Shown here in pieces: positions 1 through 6,208 of a stretch of 7,909 nt of DNA (position 1 is the stretch's first letter; every line of letters begins with the position of its first letter). The notes below the pieces were generated by a model, which had not been told where the DNA came from, searched no databases, and was given only the letters and a program-made list of their open reading frames with translations. Source of the stretch: Candidatus Saccharibacteria bacterium UBA3225 (GTDB lineage Bacteria; Patescibacteriota; Saccharimonadia; Saccharimonadales; Saccharimonadaceae); the NCBI GenBank assembly GCA_002363515.1, contig DEVX01000047.1:1-7909 (forward strand), given 5' to 3'. The position numbers were made by a program, and so were the translations under genes.

Positions 1-456
1 ATCCCATTCAATATCGCAATTAATTTCGATCCAGTGCTTATTTTGGAATATGGCGTTCTGCTGATTATGTCATATTTCCTATTCACGTCATTATGTGTTC
101 TAATCGGCACGCTCACTTCGAGCGCAAAAGACGCCAATTCATTCATGTCCGTAATTATTATCCTAACAATCCTGCCAATCTTTTTCATGAGCTCGTTTGC
201 TAATCACAACGTTCAACCGCTCACATACTTCTTATCATATTTTCCGCCAAGCGCTCCGCTCGCATTGATGATGCGTGGATTATTTGGCACATTACCAACT
301 TGGGAACTACTTATCGGCATTGTCGACATAACAATCGTCGGTCTCATCTCTTCACGACTCGCCACATACATTTTCTGCCATAACGCCATCGCGTCCACAT
401 CAAAAATCGACTTCAAAAAATTACTTGGAGCTCCGCGAAAGACATGGAAAAACTAA
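1..456 (+). CDS. ABC-2 type transporter permease, C-terminal part (5' end outside window)
   Basis: The frame is open from base 1 to the TAA at 454-456 (151 residues visible), so the gene starts upstream; the GTG at 34 is internal. The fragment has three or four hydrophobic stretches: LILEYGVLLIMSYFLFTSLC, then SVIIILTILPIFFMSS, a short amphipathic PPSAPLALMMRGLFG segment, and a final WELLIGIVDITIVGLI helix followed by a basic tail. The 'P-x-SAPLALMMRGLFGTLPTWE' arrangement before the last helix is typical of the C-terminal half of ABC-2/NatB-like permeases, which form the membrane channel of two-component exporters with a separate ATPase. The ATPase gene is probably upstream and is not visible. 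The last 13 bases overlap murT, so the two are probably co-transcribed. The substrate cannot be read from this fragment. Another polytopic exporter subunit is possible, but ABC-2 fits best. Confidence 0.72.
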   Translation: MPFNIAINFDPVLILEYGVLLIMSYFLFTSLCVLIGTLTSSAKDANSFMSVIIILTILPIFFMSSFANHNVQPLTYFLSYFPPSAPLALMMRGLFGTLPTWELLIGIVDITIVGLISSRLATYIFCHNAIASTSKIDFKKLLGAPRKTWKN

Positions 457-1682
457 GCATAATTATCGGCAAAAGTATTCAGGCAATTTCGCGCCTTCGT
501 GGTGGCGGCGGCTCAGCTTTACCTGGTCTTGTAATCGAGCGAATTAATCCGAAGTTTATCAAACAAATCCTATCCAAACTACCGCTTGGAGTCGTAGTAA
601 TCTCTGGGACTAACGGGAAAACCACCACGACAAAAATCATCAGCGAATTGTTTGAAAAACAAGGCCTAAAAGTCTTCACGAACAACACCGGTAGCAACTT
701 CGTACGCGGAGTTATATCGGCTATATTGCAGAATATCAAAATAACCGGAAAATTCGATTATGACATTGCCGTACTCGAATTAGACGAGGCGCATGCCGTA
801 AAATTCACCGAGGTCGCACCCATCGATTACTCGTTGTTGTTAAATGTACAACGCGACCAGCTCGACCGTTTCGGCGAAATTGATTACACGGCAAGTCTGC
901 TACAGAAAGTTGCCGACGCAACGCGAAAAACTGTCGTATTGAATCGCGAAGATCCGCGTGTCGGGAAGATAAAAGCCAAAAATATTAAATATTACGGACT
1001 GTCCAACTCACTAATTAAGAAGTTTCCGTCCGACGACGACTTGATAGTAACCAGCAACACAAAAAGCTCTAACAAAAACGCCGACGTAATCTTCGAACGC
1101 CTCGAAGGGCAACGGGCGACATATTCAATAGATAAAAAGGATTGCACCGTTAACCTGAAGTTGAAGGGTATTTATAATGCCTACAATATGGCTGGCGCAC
1201 TTGCACTTTGCCATACCGTCATGCCAGACGCTAAAGTTCAACGATTTATTGACGATATTTCAACAATCGAATCTGCTTTCGGACGTGGCGAAAGTTTCAT
1301 AATTGACGGCAAAGAAGTAGAAATTCTCCTAGTCAAAAATCCATCCGCCTTCCAACTAAGCATCGCCTCATTTGCCGACGACGACCACGATTACATGATT
1401 GCCATCAACGATAAGATTGCCGATGGACGCGATATTTCATGGTTATGGAATGTAAACTTCGGCAAACTCGACAATAACATCAAGCTAGTATCTGGAATTC
1501 GCGCCTACGATATGGCTTTACGCCTAAAGTACGACAACATCACAGTAGACCGTATTATAGAAAATCTAGAAGAAGCCGTAGACGCTTTCGTCTCCGACGG
1601 AGAAAAGCCGAAACGCATCTTCGCAACCTATACGGCCATGCTAGAAATACGCAAAATTATTTCCGGAAAGAGCATCTTATGA
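444..1682 (+). CDS. murT: MurT, Mur-ligase-like subunit of lipid II isoglutaminyl synthase
   Basis: A 412-residue Mur-ligase-like protein that with GatD converts D-Glu of lipid II to D-isoglutamine on the inner membrane face. Seen: the N-terminal GGGGSALPG segment (20-28), the P-loop GTNGKTT (55-61), a Mur-ligase middle domain with NVQRDQLDRFGEID and LNREDPR, and the C-terminal MurT/DUF1727 signature KNPSAF (298-303) followed by INDKIADGRDISWLW (321-335). D330 in DGRDISW aligns, from memory, with S. aureus MurT D349, reported to complete the GatD catalytic triad. Only C234 and one Cys near 257 lie in the region where S. aureus MurT has its Cys4 zinc ribbon, so the ribbon is absent. N336 sits where an acidic residue is usual (WLWN rather than W-x-Y/W-D). 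The ATG overlaps the permease by 13 bp; a GGAG lies 13 nt upstream. The gene ends in an ATGA overlap with gatD, indicating coupled translation. Confidence 0.93.
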   Translation: MEKLSIIIGKSIQAISRLRGGGGSALPGLVIERINPKFIKQILSKLPLGVVVISGTNGKTTTTKIISELFEKQGLKVFTNNTGSNFVRGVISAILQNIKITGKFDYDIAVLELDEAHAVKFTEVAPIDYSLLLNVQRDQLDRFGEIDYTASLLQKVADATRKTVVLNREDPRVGKIKAKNIKYYGLSNSLIKKFPSDDDLIVTSNTKSSNKNADVIFERLEGQRATYSIDKKDCTVNLKLKGIYNAYNMAGALALCHTVMPDAKVQRFIDDISTIESAFGRGESFIIDGKEVEILLVKNPSAFQLSIASFADDDHDYMIAINDKIADGRDISWLWNVNFGKLDNNIKLVSGIRAYDMALRLKYDNITVDRIIENLEEAVDAFVSDGEKPKRIFATYTAMLEIRKIISGKSIL

Positions 1683-2395
1683 AATTAAAAATTCTCCATT
1701 TATACCCAAAGGAAATGAACCTCTATGGCGACCACGGCAACGTGCTAGCTATCAAGCGACGCTGCGAATGGCGCGGTATCGACGTTGAGGTCATTGAGCA
1801 CGAACCGGGCAACAAAATCCCTGACGATATCGACATTATCTTTGGCGGCGGCGGTCAAGATTCGGGGCAGGGCAAAATCGAAGACGACCTGCAAGCAATC
1901 GCACCAAAACTCAAAGACCTCATCAACGACAATACGCCTTGTTTAGTGATCTGCGGCGTCTATCAATTATTCGGCAGATACTACAAAACCGGCTCCGGTA
2001 AAACCATTAAAGGCATTAATGTCTTTAATGTCACTACGGACGCAGGAAAGGAACGCTACATCGGCAATGTCACAATCAAGTCTAATGAATTTGGTGAAAT
2101 AGTCGGCTACGAAAACCATTCCGGCCTCACAAAGCTTGGCGAAAATATGAAGCCACTTGGTGAAGTAATCGTCGGCGCCGGCAACAACGCAAAAGACAAA
2201 ACCGAAGGATGCCGCTACAAAAACTGCATTGGCACCTATCTGCATGGACCGATTCTACCAAAAAATCCAAAACTGACCGATTTCCTCATCGTCAAGGCAC
2301 TAGAGCGCAAGACCGGACAAAAAACCAAGCTAGACAAGTTGGACGACACAATTGAAAATAAGGCCCACGCCGTAGCCACAAAACGCCCCCGTTAA
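1679..2395 (+). CDS. gatD: GatD, glutamine amidotransferase subunit of lipid II isoglutaminyl synthase
   Basis: A 238-residue class I (CobB/CobQ-like) glutamine amidotransferase that supplies ammonia from glutamine to MurT. Seen: an N-terminal LHLYPKEMNLYGDHGN, the FGGGGQD loop (about 55-61), the nucleophile region CLVICGVYQLFG with C92 as the catalytic cysteine, the ENHSGLTKLG segment near 146-155, and GTYLHGPILPKNP with H189 as the catalytic histidine. These match the GatD family in order and length; S. aureus GatD uses C94 and H189. The third triad residue would come from MurT D330. Unusual: the elbow reads C-G-V-Y-Q where C-G-G-Y-Q is typical. No glutamic acid follows the His, as expected for GatD. 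The C terminus is a charged tail (KLDKLDDTIENKAH). The ATG shares ATGA with the murT stop, so the pair is one translational unit. It ends 6 bp from the convergent capA-like gene. Confidence 0.93.
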   Translation: MKLKILHLYPKEMNLYGDHGNVLAIKRRCEWRGIDVEVIEHEPGNKIPDDIDIIFGGGGQDSGQGKIEDDLQAIAPKLKDLINDNTPCLVICGVYQLFGRYYKTGSGKTIKGINVFNVTTDAGKERYIGNVTIKSNEFGEIVGYENHSGLTKLGENMKPLGEVIVGAGNNAKDKTEGCRYKNCIGTYLHGPILPKNPKLTDFLIVKALERKTGQKTKLDKLDDTIENKAHAVATKRPR

Positions 2396-2401
2396 AAAAC
2401 G

Positions 2402-3670
2402 TTATTTTTCAACTTTGAGACTAGTCGGAATTGTCGACCAGCGCAAGCGTTGACCTACGGAACTCTGTTCATTCGCGTCCGCCATGCGCGTAATACAATC
2501 ACCCGCCGACGTGGTTGCGTGATAGTCATATTTCCAGCTGACTGTCAGTTTTGCTAATTTTGCATTTTGAATTTTTTCCAAGCAGGAGGCATTGTCCTTT
2601 AGGCAGGCTTTTCCCAAATCATCCCACTTATCAAAATCAACGTCCTTTACATTAATGTCTGCATTCGCCTCAATCGCCGCCGAACGCGAATACTCACCGC
2701 CACTATACTGATCGAACATAAAGTTACCCATTGAATATACGATCAATTTATTATTATATGCCTCTGCATCTTGCACCCAGTGCGGATGATCGGCAATTAC
2801 CGACTCAACGCCCGCATAATCAATCATTCTGCGGTATAAATTTTGGCGCAGCTCGTCATGCGACTGCTTATACTCGGCACCCATATGCGGCATTGCAATC
2901 GTTGGCACATATGTCGCATATTTTTTCATATTATCAATATAATCGCTTCCAGGAACGCCAAACACGCCATGTGCAGAACAAAAGCCGAATGGCATTTGAA
3001 TTTTCTTCGTCTCTTTATTGTCATAAGTTACATTTATTGGCAGAACTACAATATCGCAGTTTTCCGCCTCCGCCGTATCGCGCGCTTGTTCACTCTGGAC
3101 GATGCCAGAGTACTTCGGCGTACCAAAATATTGAATGCCAGCATCACTCAAATGTTTTCGCGTTTCAGTTAAACCTACCCCTCCATCTTGGTTATCCGTG
3201 TGGTTATTACCCAACAAGAATGCCGTAAAATACTTCTTCGCTTCCGGCAAATAATCCGGATCGCAATTAAAGATATAAGAGTTGTTTTCTTCAGCGTAAT
3301 TGTGCTCATTATTTTCTTTTTGCACTAGTGGACACTCCAACCCGGCAATCCATGCGTCATAGCTATCAGGCTTCAACGTATCTAACTTAGAAAACGGGTA
3401 TTTTACACCCAACTCCGACGCGCGTGCCAATTGATTTGTGCGTCGTCCCCAAAAGGTCGTACCGGCAAGCAATATCTTCATCTTTGCGCTTGTTGCGACT
3501 GGCTCCGGTTCTGGTTCTAGCTCCACTTCGGACGAGCTAGCGTTTGAGGCAGTAGAGCTTTGCTCTTGTTGCTTGATGCCCGCCAGAATGAGACAAGTTG
3601 CGCAAGCTGTAGCTGCTATTCCAATTAATATAAATACTGCTATACGAGTTTTATTCTCGAAACCTGCCAT
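2402..3670 (-). CDS. CapA-family (PGA_cap) protein, membrane anchored
   Basis: Read from the ATG at 3670 this is 422 residues: a short basic N terminus (ENKTR), one membrane helix (about 10-31), a low-complexity Ser/Glu/Pro linker (about 36-62, with repeated EP) and a CapA-type metallophosphatase-fold domain outside the membrane. Family motifs seen: GTTFWGR (70-76), YDAWIAGLECP (104-114), LLGNNHTDNQDGGVGLTETRKHL (starting at 152), PHMGAEY with H262, DHPHWVQ with H295/H297, and YSMGNF (312-317). The histidines and Asn-His are the likely metal site. Known members act in poly-gamma-glutamate capsule synthesis or have unknown roles; no pgsB/pgsC partner is visible, so the substrate is unknown. 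The canonical GD at the first motif is GT here. A TTG five codons upstream (3685) is an alternative start, but it directly abuts AAAGG, and TACAAT sits 6 nt before the ATG, which favours 3670. Confidence 0.85.
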   Translation of the reverse strand: MAGFENKTRIAVFILIGIAATACATCLILAGIKQQEQSSTASNASSSEVELEPEPEPVATSAKMKILLAGTTFWGRRTNQLARASELGVKYPFSKLDTLKPDSYDAWIAGLECPLVQKENNEHNYAEENNSYIFNCDPDYLPEAKKYFTAFLLGNNHTDNQDGGVGLTETRKHLSDAGIQYFGTPKYSGIVQSEQARDTAEAENCDIVVLPINVTYDNKETKKIQMPFGFCSAHGVFGVPGSDYIDNMKKYATYVPTIAMPHMGAEYKQSHDELRQNLYRRMIDYAGVESVIADHPHWVQDAEAYNNKLIVYSMGNFMFDQYSGGEYSRSAAIEANADINVKDVDFDKWDDLGKACLKDNASCLEKIQNAKLAKLTVSWKYDYHATTSAGDCITRMADANEQSSVGQRLRWSTIPTSLKVEK

Positions 3671-3676
3671 AGTTAC

Positions 3677-3682
3677 ATTGTA
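3677..3682 (-). promoter_or_regulatory. Possible -10 element for the CapA-like gene
   Basis: On the minus strand TACAAT is followed by exactly 6 nt (GTAACT) and then the ATG at 3670. No Shine-Dalgarno stands at a normal distance. A promoter here would give a leaderless or nearly leaderless mRNA. No convincing -35 was seen; TATCAC lies 16 nt upstream of the box. Confidence 0.3.
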
Positions 3683-3735
3683 CAACCTTTTGCTTTTTGT
3701 GATAGTCTAATAATAAGCGTAAGCCAAAAACAAAC

Positions 3736-4704
3736 ATGCTATTTCAGTACATCATTCTTCTAACTATTGGACTAATTACACTCGTCAAAGCGAGTGATGT
3801 TTTTGTGGACGCCGCCAGCTCACTCGCTGCGCATTTGCGCGTGCCTAAAATGCTTGTTGCGCTCACGGTTGCCGCCTTTGGCACTTGCGCGCCCGAGTTA
3901 GCCATATCCTTCAAATCTATGGCGACAGGAAACTACGATATGACGCTAGCAAACGTTATCGGATCCAGTGTCGTGAATATCCTGCTCGTTGTAGGTATCG
4001 CCTCTATCATTTCACCAATCTCCGTCAAAGAGCAGACGGTAAAGAACGAGCTTCCTATCTTAGCTGCTATCACATTAGCCTTCTTCGTTTCTTTGAATGA
4101 CACTTTATTTGGCGCAGCAATAAATGGGCTCTCACAAATTGATGCCATCATTCTCATATTTATGTTCGCATTCTTTTTGCTGTACATTTTTGTTACCGTC
4201 CATTTCGACAAAAACCATCAACGTCGAAAACACCATAGACGGCGTCAGGCCAAATATACACTTAGTCGCTCTATTTTATATATCGTTATTACTTTATTAT
4301 TAATCGCGCTTGCCAGCGACATTGCCGTAGATAACGCCGTATATCTAGCGGAGGAATTACGCATTAGTCAAAAAATTATCTCTATGACTATAATCGTAAT
4401 CGGAACATCACTGCCAGAACTAATTATGACCGTGAATGCCTCAAAGAAAGGCGAGCACGATCTCGCGGTCGGCAATATTATTGGCACTAATATATTTAAT
4501 ATATGTATTGTTTTAGGCCTGCCAACATTAATATTTGGCGGCTTCACCTCCACTGCATTCAATATTATCGATACGCTCGTAGTTCTGCTCGCTGCCATTA
4601 TGTATTATCTCTGCAGCAGGAGCAGTAAAAAACTAACTAGAGTCGAAGGCATTATGATGGTAATGATCTTCGCTGCCTACTACACCTACGTGCTAACCCC
4701 ATAA
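3736..4704 (+). CDS. Sodium/calcium exchanger (CaCA) family antiporter, YrbG-like
   Basis: A 322-residue polytopic membrane protein with about ten helices and the two inverted alpha repeats of the Ca2+:cation antiporter family, which exchange Ca2+ for Na+ or H+ across the cytoplasmic membrane. Alpha-1 is AAFGTCAPEL (46-55) with GNYDMTLANVIGSSVVN (65-81); alpha-2 is VIGTSLPEL (221-229) with GEHDLAVGNIIGTNIFN (239-255). By coincidence the first repeat can be numbered as in the M. jannaschii exchanger: T50, E54, S77 and N81 are kept, while the position of S51 is cysteine. In repeat 2, E228 is kept, and the D240 equivalent is N255, as is common in YrbG-like proteins. A very basic central loop (about 155-172, rich in Arg/His/Lys) joins the two halves. 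No Shine-Dalgarno is evident before the ATG. It is divergent from the CapA-like gene. The transported ion is inferred from the family. Confidence 0.9.
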   Translation: MLFQYIILLTIGLITLVKASDVFVDAASSLAAHLRVPKMLVALTVAAFGTCAPELAISFKSMATGNYDMTLANVIGSSVVNILLVVGIASIISPISVKEQTVKNELPILAAITLAFFVSLNDTLFGAAINGLSQIDAIILIFMFAFFLLYIFVTVHFDKNHQRRKHHRRRQAKYTLSRSILYIVITLLLIALASDIAVDNAVYLAEELRISQKIISMTIIVIGTSLPELIMTVNASKKGEHDLAVGNIIGTNIFNICIVLGLPTLIFGGFTSTAFNIIDTLVVLLAAIMYYLCSRSSKKLTRVEGIMMVMIFAAYYTYVLTP

Positions 4705-4730
4705 AATTACAACGACAGTAGGGGGCAACC

Positions 4731-4817
4731 ATGAGCCATAATTACGAATCCCCAGACGAAGTATCTAGCAGAATCGCCTCTCCGGAAAGCGATATCGCCA
4801 TCCGCATACACGATTGA
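4731..4817 (+). CDS. Possible 28-residue small protein, unknown function
   Basis: An ATG at 4731 is preceded by AGGGGG with a 6-nt spacer, one of the best Shine-Dalgarno sequences in the window. It opens a 28-codon frame ending in TGA at 4815. The predicted peptide (MSHNYESPDEVSSRI...) is acidic and Ser-rich, with no membrane segment and no Cys. It lies 26 bp after the antiporter stop on the same strand, so it could be on the same mRNA. A perfect 10-bp palindrome GCGATATCGC lies inside it (4789-4798). I recognise no family. It could be a real small protein, a leader peptide, or chance. Confidence 0.35.
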   Translation: MSHNYESPDEVSSRIASPESDIAIRIHD

Positions 4818-4842
4818 ACGACAATATTAAATATGCTTAAAT
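4814..4842 (+). promoter_or_regulatory. Candidate promoter for the small membrane protein gene
   Basis: TTGAAC (4814-4819) is followed by a 17-nt spacer and TTAAAT (4837-4842); each hexamer matches the sigma-70 consensus at four of six bases. It lies about 55 bp upstream of the ATG at 4897. The surrounding 4818-4896 is otherwise AT-rich with no gene seen. Weak evidence. Confidence 0.25.
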
Positions 4843-4896
4843 TATACCAACGGCGATACCTCGTATTGCCATAAAAAACTATAAACAAGGATTCCT

Positions 4897-5223
4897 ATGG
4901 GTGCTATATTCTTTCTAACTATATTTTGGCCTATCGTTCTAGCGGTGGGGGTATTTGCGCTCATACTGCCTTATATCCCCTACATCACATTAGCTCATGG
5001 CATTTTCTGGCTGTTAGTTGGTATATTGGCCAAATTTATTTCAACCAAATATCAACTATTCAAGAAGGGCCTTTCCCACAAGAAAACATGGGTACGTATT
5101 ATTACTGACATCTTTCGCTGGATTATTTACATTGATATAGTCGCCAATATAATCCTTATTATTGGAGCTATTATTCTAGCTGTCGTATTTATCGCTAAAG
5201 GCATTACGCCAATCCCGTCTTGA
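4897..5223 (+). CDS. Small integral membrane protein, unknown function
   Basis: A 108-residue, very hydrophobic protein. Membrane helices appear at about 4-24, 29-48 and 68-100; the last is long enough (with D80 and N84 inside) to be two short helices or one hairpin. Between helices 2 and 3 lies a basic loop, KYQLFKKGLSHKKTWVR (51-67), which by the positive-inside rule should face the cytoplasm. The proline pair in ALILPYIPYI (21-30) marks a turn between the first two helices. The ATG is supported by AAGGA at 4887-4891 with a 5-nt spacer. It stands alone between the antiporter and a convergent gene 5 bp away. I do not recognise a family and see no enzymatic motif. Real coding is supported by the Shine-Dalgarno and the coherent transmembrane pattern. 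Confidence 0.75.
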   Translation: MGAIFFLTIFWPIVLAVGVFALILPYIPYITLAHGIFWLLVGILAKFISTKYQLFKKGLSHKKTWVRIITDIFRWIIYIDIVANIILIIGAIILAVVFIAKGITPIPS

Positions 5224-5228
5224 TGGAA

Positions 5229-5504
5229 CTACCAGCAAAATGACTCGTAGGCGATACCGTTTTTCTCCAAGAATTCTTCCATGCCGCCTACTCGCTTCTT
5301 CTTACACAGAGCCTTAAAATCATCAATGGAAATAATCGAAAAAAGTTTTTGCGTTTCTTCCTTTGAAAATGAATATTGCTTCTCGCCACCTTCGCCACTA
5401 TTCACGCCATAAACGTCAGACTCTAGATGAAGTTTCCCGTCTTTAATTTCACCCCCGAGATAAGAACTCGATCCTTTATAACAAACGATTGTTTGATCTT
5501 TCAT
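5229..5504 (-). CDS. Small hypothetical protein downstream of the HD-domain gene
   Basis: A 91-residue soluble protein read from the ATG at 5504, which shares one base with the TGA of the upstream HD-domain gene (TGATG). A TTG one codon earlier is possible but less likely. It starts KDQTIVCYKGSSSYLGGEIKD, which looks like beta strands, followed by KDGKLHLESDVYG, then KQYSFSKEETQKLFSIISIDDFKALCKK, which looks like helices, and ends in EEFLEKNGIAYESFCW. The 'F-S-x-E-x-T-x-K-L-F' segment and the 'EKNGI-x-Y-x-x-F-x-W' ending recall a family of short uncharacterised bacterial proteins, but I cannot name it. No signal peptide, membrane segment or catalytic motif is visible. The coupling to the HD gene suggests a shared process; nothing more can be said. 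Confidence 0.72.
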   Translation of the reverse strand: MKDQTIVCYKGSSSYLGGEIKDGKLHLESDVYGVNSGEGGEKQYSFSKEETQKLFSIISIDDFKALCKKKRVGGMEEFLEKNGIAYESFCW

Positions 5505-6076
5505 CAAATAGACCCTTTCATCTCATTAACTAGCTTTACGTATTCTTTATAGGCAAACTCGTCTTTCAAATCCGTCAACGACTCGGCAACTGCGCCGTAA
5601 TACCACAATATTTCATGCGGATCATTCTGGTTAAACCGCTCCCATAGTTTATCGCCAATCGTATTATAATCTCGCCATATCGCGCGTATGTTAGACAACT
5701 TATCGCCGAGTGCAATCATCTTTGCTTCTTTCGACGATTCATTTTTCAATCTACCAACAGTTTCTTGTTTGCGAATTTTCCAAGTATCACCGGAGGGTAA
5801 ATCTTCGCGTTTATTCTCACTTTCAGACGAAACTAAATCGGCAACTTTATCACCAAACTCACGACGAATATCATCAATCGTCGTGTTCGTATCTTCTACA
5901 GTATCATGCAACATGGCCGCGGCTATCACGGACCTATCATCGGTCATCGTTGAAACAATAGATGCCACCTCCATAGGATGAATAATGTATGGCAAATTAG
6001 TACCTTTTCTAAAACTCCCACTATGAGCATTCGTCGCGAAAATGATTGCCTTGTCTAATATATCAACGTCTTCCAT
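5504..6076 (-). CDS. HD-domain phosphohydrolase, SpoT/MESH1-like hydrolase domain
   Basis: A 190-residue stand-alone HD-domain protein. In order: KAIIFATNAHSGSFRKG with R23, YIIHP with H33, AAAMLHDTVEDT with H57-D58 and E61-D62, DDIRREFGDKVADLV (68-82), and MIALGDKLSNIRA with D125. This set (His, His-Asp, Glu-Asp, distal Asp) is the Mn-binding and catalytic arrangement of the (p)ppGpp 3'-pyrophosphohydrolase domain in RelA/SpoT and small alarmone hydrolases. No synthetase, TGS or ACT domain follows, so it is not a full SpoT. Alarmone hydrolysis is the likely activity, but related HD_4 proteins act on other nucleotides, so the substrate is an inference. A Trp-x-x-Arg-Lys motif near 99-103 precedes the helix carrying D125. 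Start: AAAGGA directly abuts the ATG, an abnormal Shine-Dalgarno distance. The gene is followed by a coupled 91-residue ORF. Confidence 0.85.
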   Translation of the reverse strand: MEDVDILDKAIIFATNAHSGSFRKGTNLPYIIHPMEVASIVSTMTDDRSVIAAAMLHDTVEDTNTTIDDIRREFGDKVADLVSSESENKREDLPSGDTWKIRKQETVGRLKNESSKEAKMIALGDKLSNIRAIWRDYNTIGDKLWERFNQNDPHEILWYYGAVAESLTDLKDEFAYKEYVKLVNEMKGSI

Positions 6077-6082
6077 TCCTTT

Positions 6083-6096
6083 ATAATATCATTATA
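6083..6096 (-). promoter_or_regulatory. Promoter -10 region of the HD-domain gene
   Basis: On the minus strand a perfect TATAAT (6096-6091) lies 14 nt before the ATG at 6076, and a second box TATTAT (6088-6083) lies exactly 6 nt before it. A TTCACG lies 15 nt upstream of the first box. Either box gives a very short or absent leader. The two boxes form a near-palindrome (TATAAT, 3 nt, ATTATA). Confidence 0.4.
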
Positions 6097-6178
6097 CGGA
6101 GTTATCCATACCGTGAACTACGCAGAAATGCTAACATTAAAGGGAAGGATAAACTTATGAATTCATAGCAAAGAAACC

Positions 6179-6208
6179 GAGTTTTTGGGATTTTTCAACC
6201 AAAAACTC
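6179..6208 (-). terminator. Stem-loop at the end of the Sel1-repeat gene
   Basis: GAGTTTTTGG (6179-6188) and CCAAAAACTC (6199-6208) are perfect 10-bp inverted arms with a 10-nt loop. The structure starts on the stop codon of the Sel1-repeat gene. On the minus strand it is followed by GGTTTCTTTG, only moderately U-rich, so it may be a weak Rho-independent terminator or a 3' stabilising hairpin. The arms are AT-rich, giving a weak stem. Confidence 0.4.

Noticed and set aside
34..36. GTG at 34 as the start of the permease
   Set aside because: The frame is open to base 1 and the residues before it (IPFNIAINFDP) continue naturally, so the gene begins outside the window.
1452..1454. N336 in MurT (WLWN rather than WxxD) as loss of the catalytic Asp
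   Set aside because: By recalled alignment the catalytic Asp of S. aureus MurT (D349) corresponds to D330 in DGRDISW, which is present; N336 is a nearby non-catalytic position.
2391..2410. A/T-rich near-palindrome around AACGTT between gatD and the CapA-like gene, considered as a bidirectional terminator
   Set aside because: Only a 6-bp core pairs and mismatches follow on both sides; there is no GC-rich stem.
2731..3228. Plus-strand open frames of 165 and 109 codons inside the CapA-like gene
   Set aside because: They are antisense to a gene with clear family motifs; the His/Tyr/Arg-rich composition is typical of a shadow frame.
4789..4798. GCGATATCGC palindrome as an operator
   Set aside because: It lies inside the possible small ORF, far from promoter-like sequence, and no second copy was seen.
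6141..6168. Shine-Dalgarno-like AAGGGAAGGA before ATG-AAT-TCA-TAG on the plus strand
   Set aside because: The frame has only three codons; no leader-peptide or attenuator structure follows, and the genes on both sides run the other way. Probably chance or a remnant.
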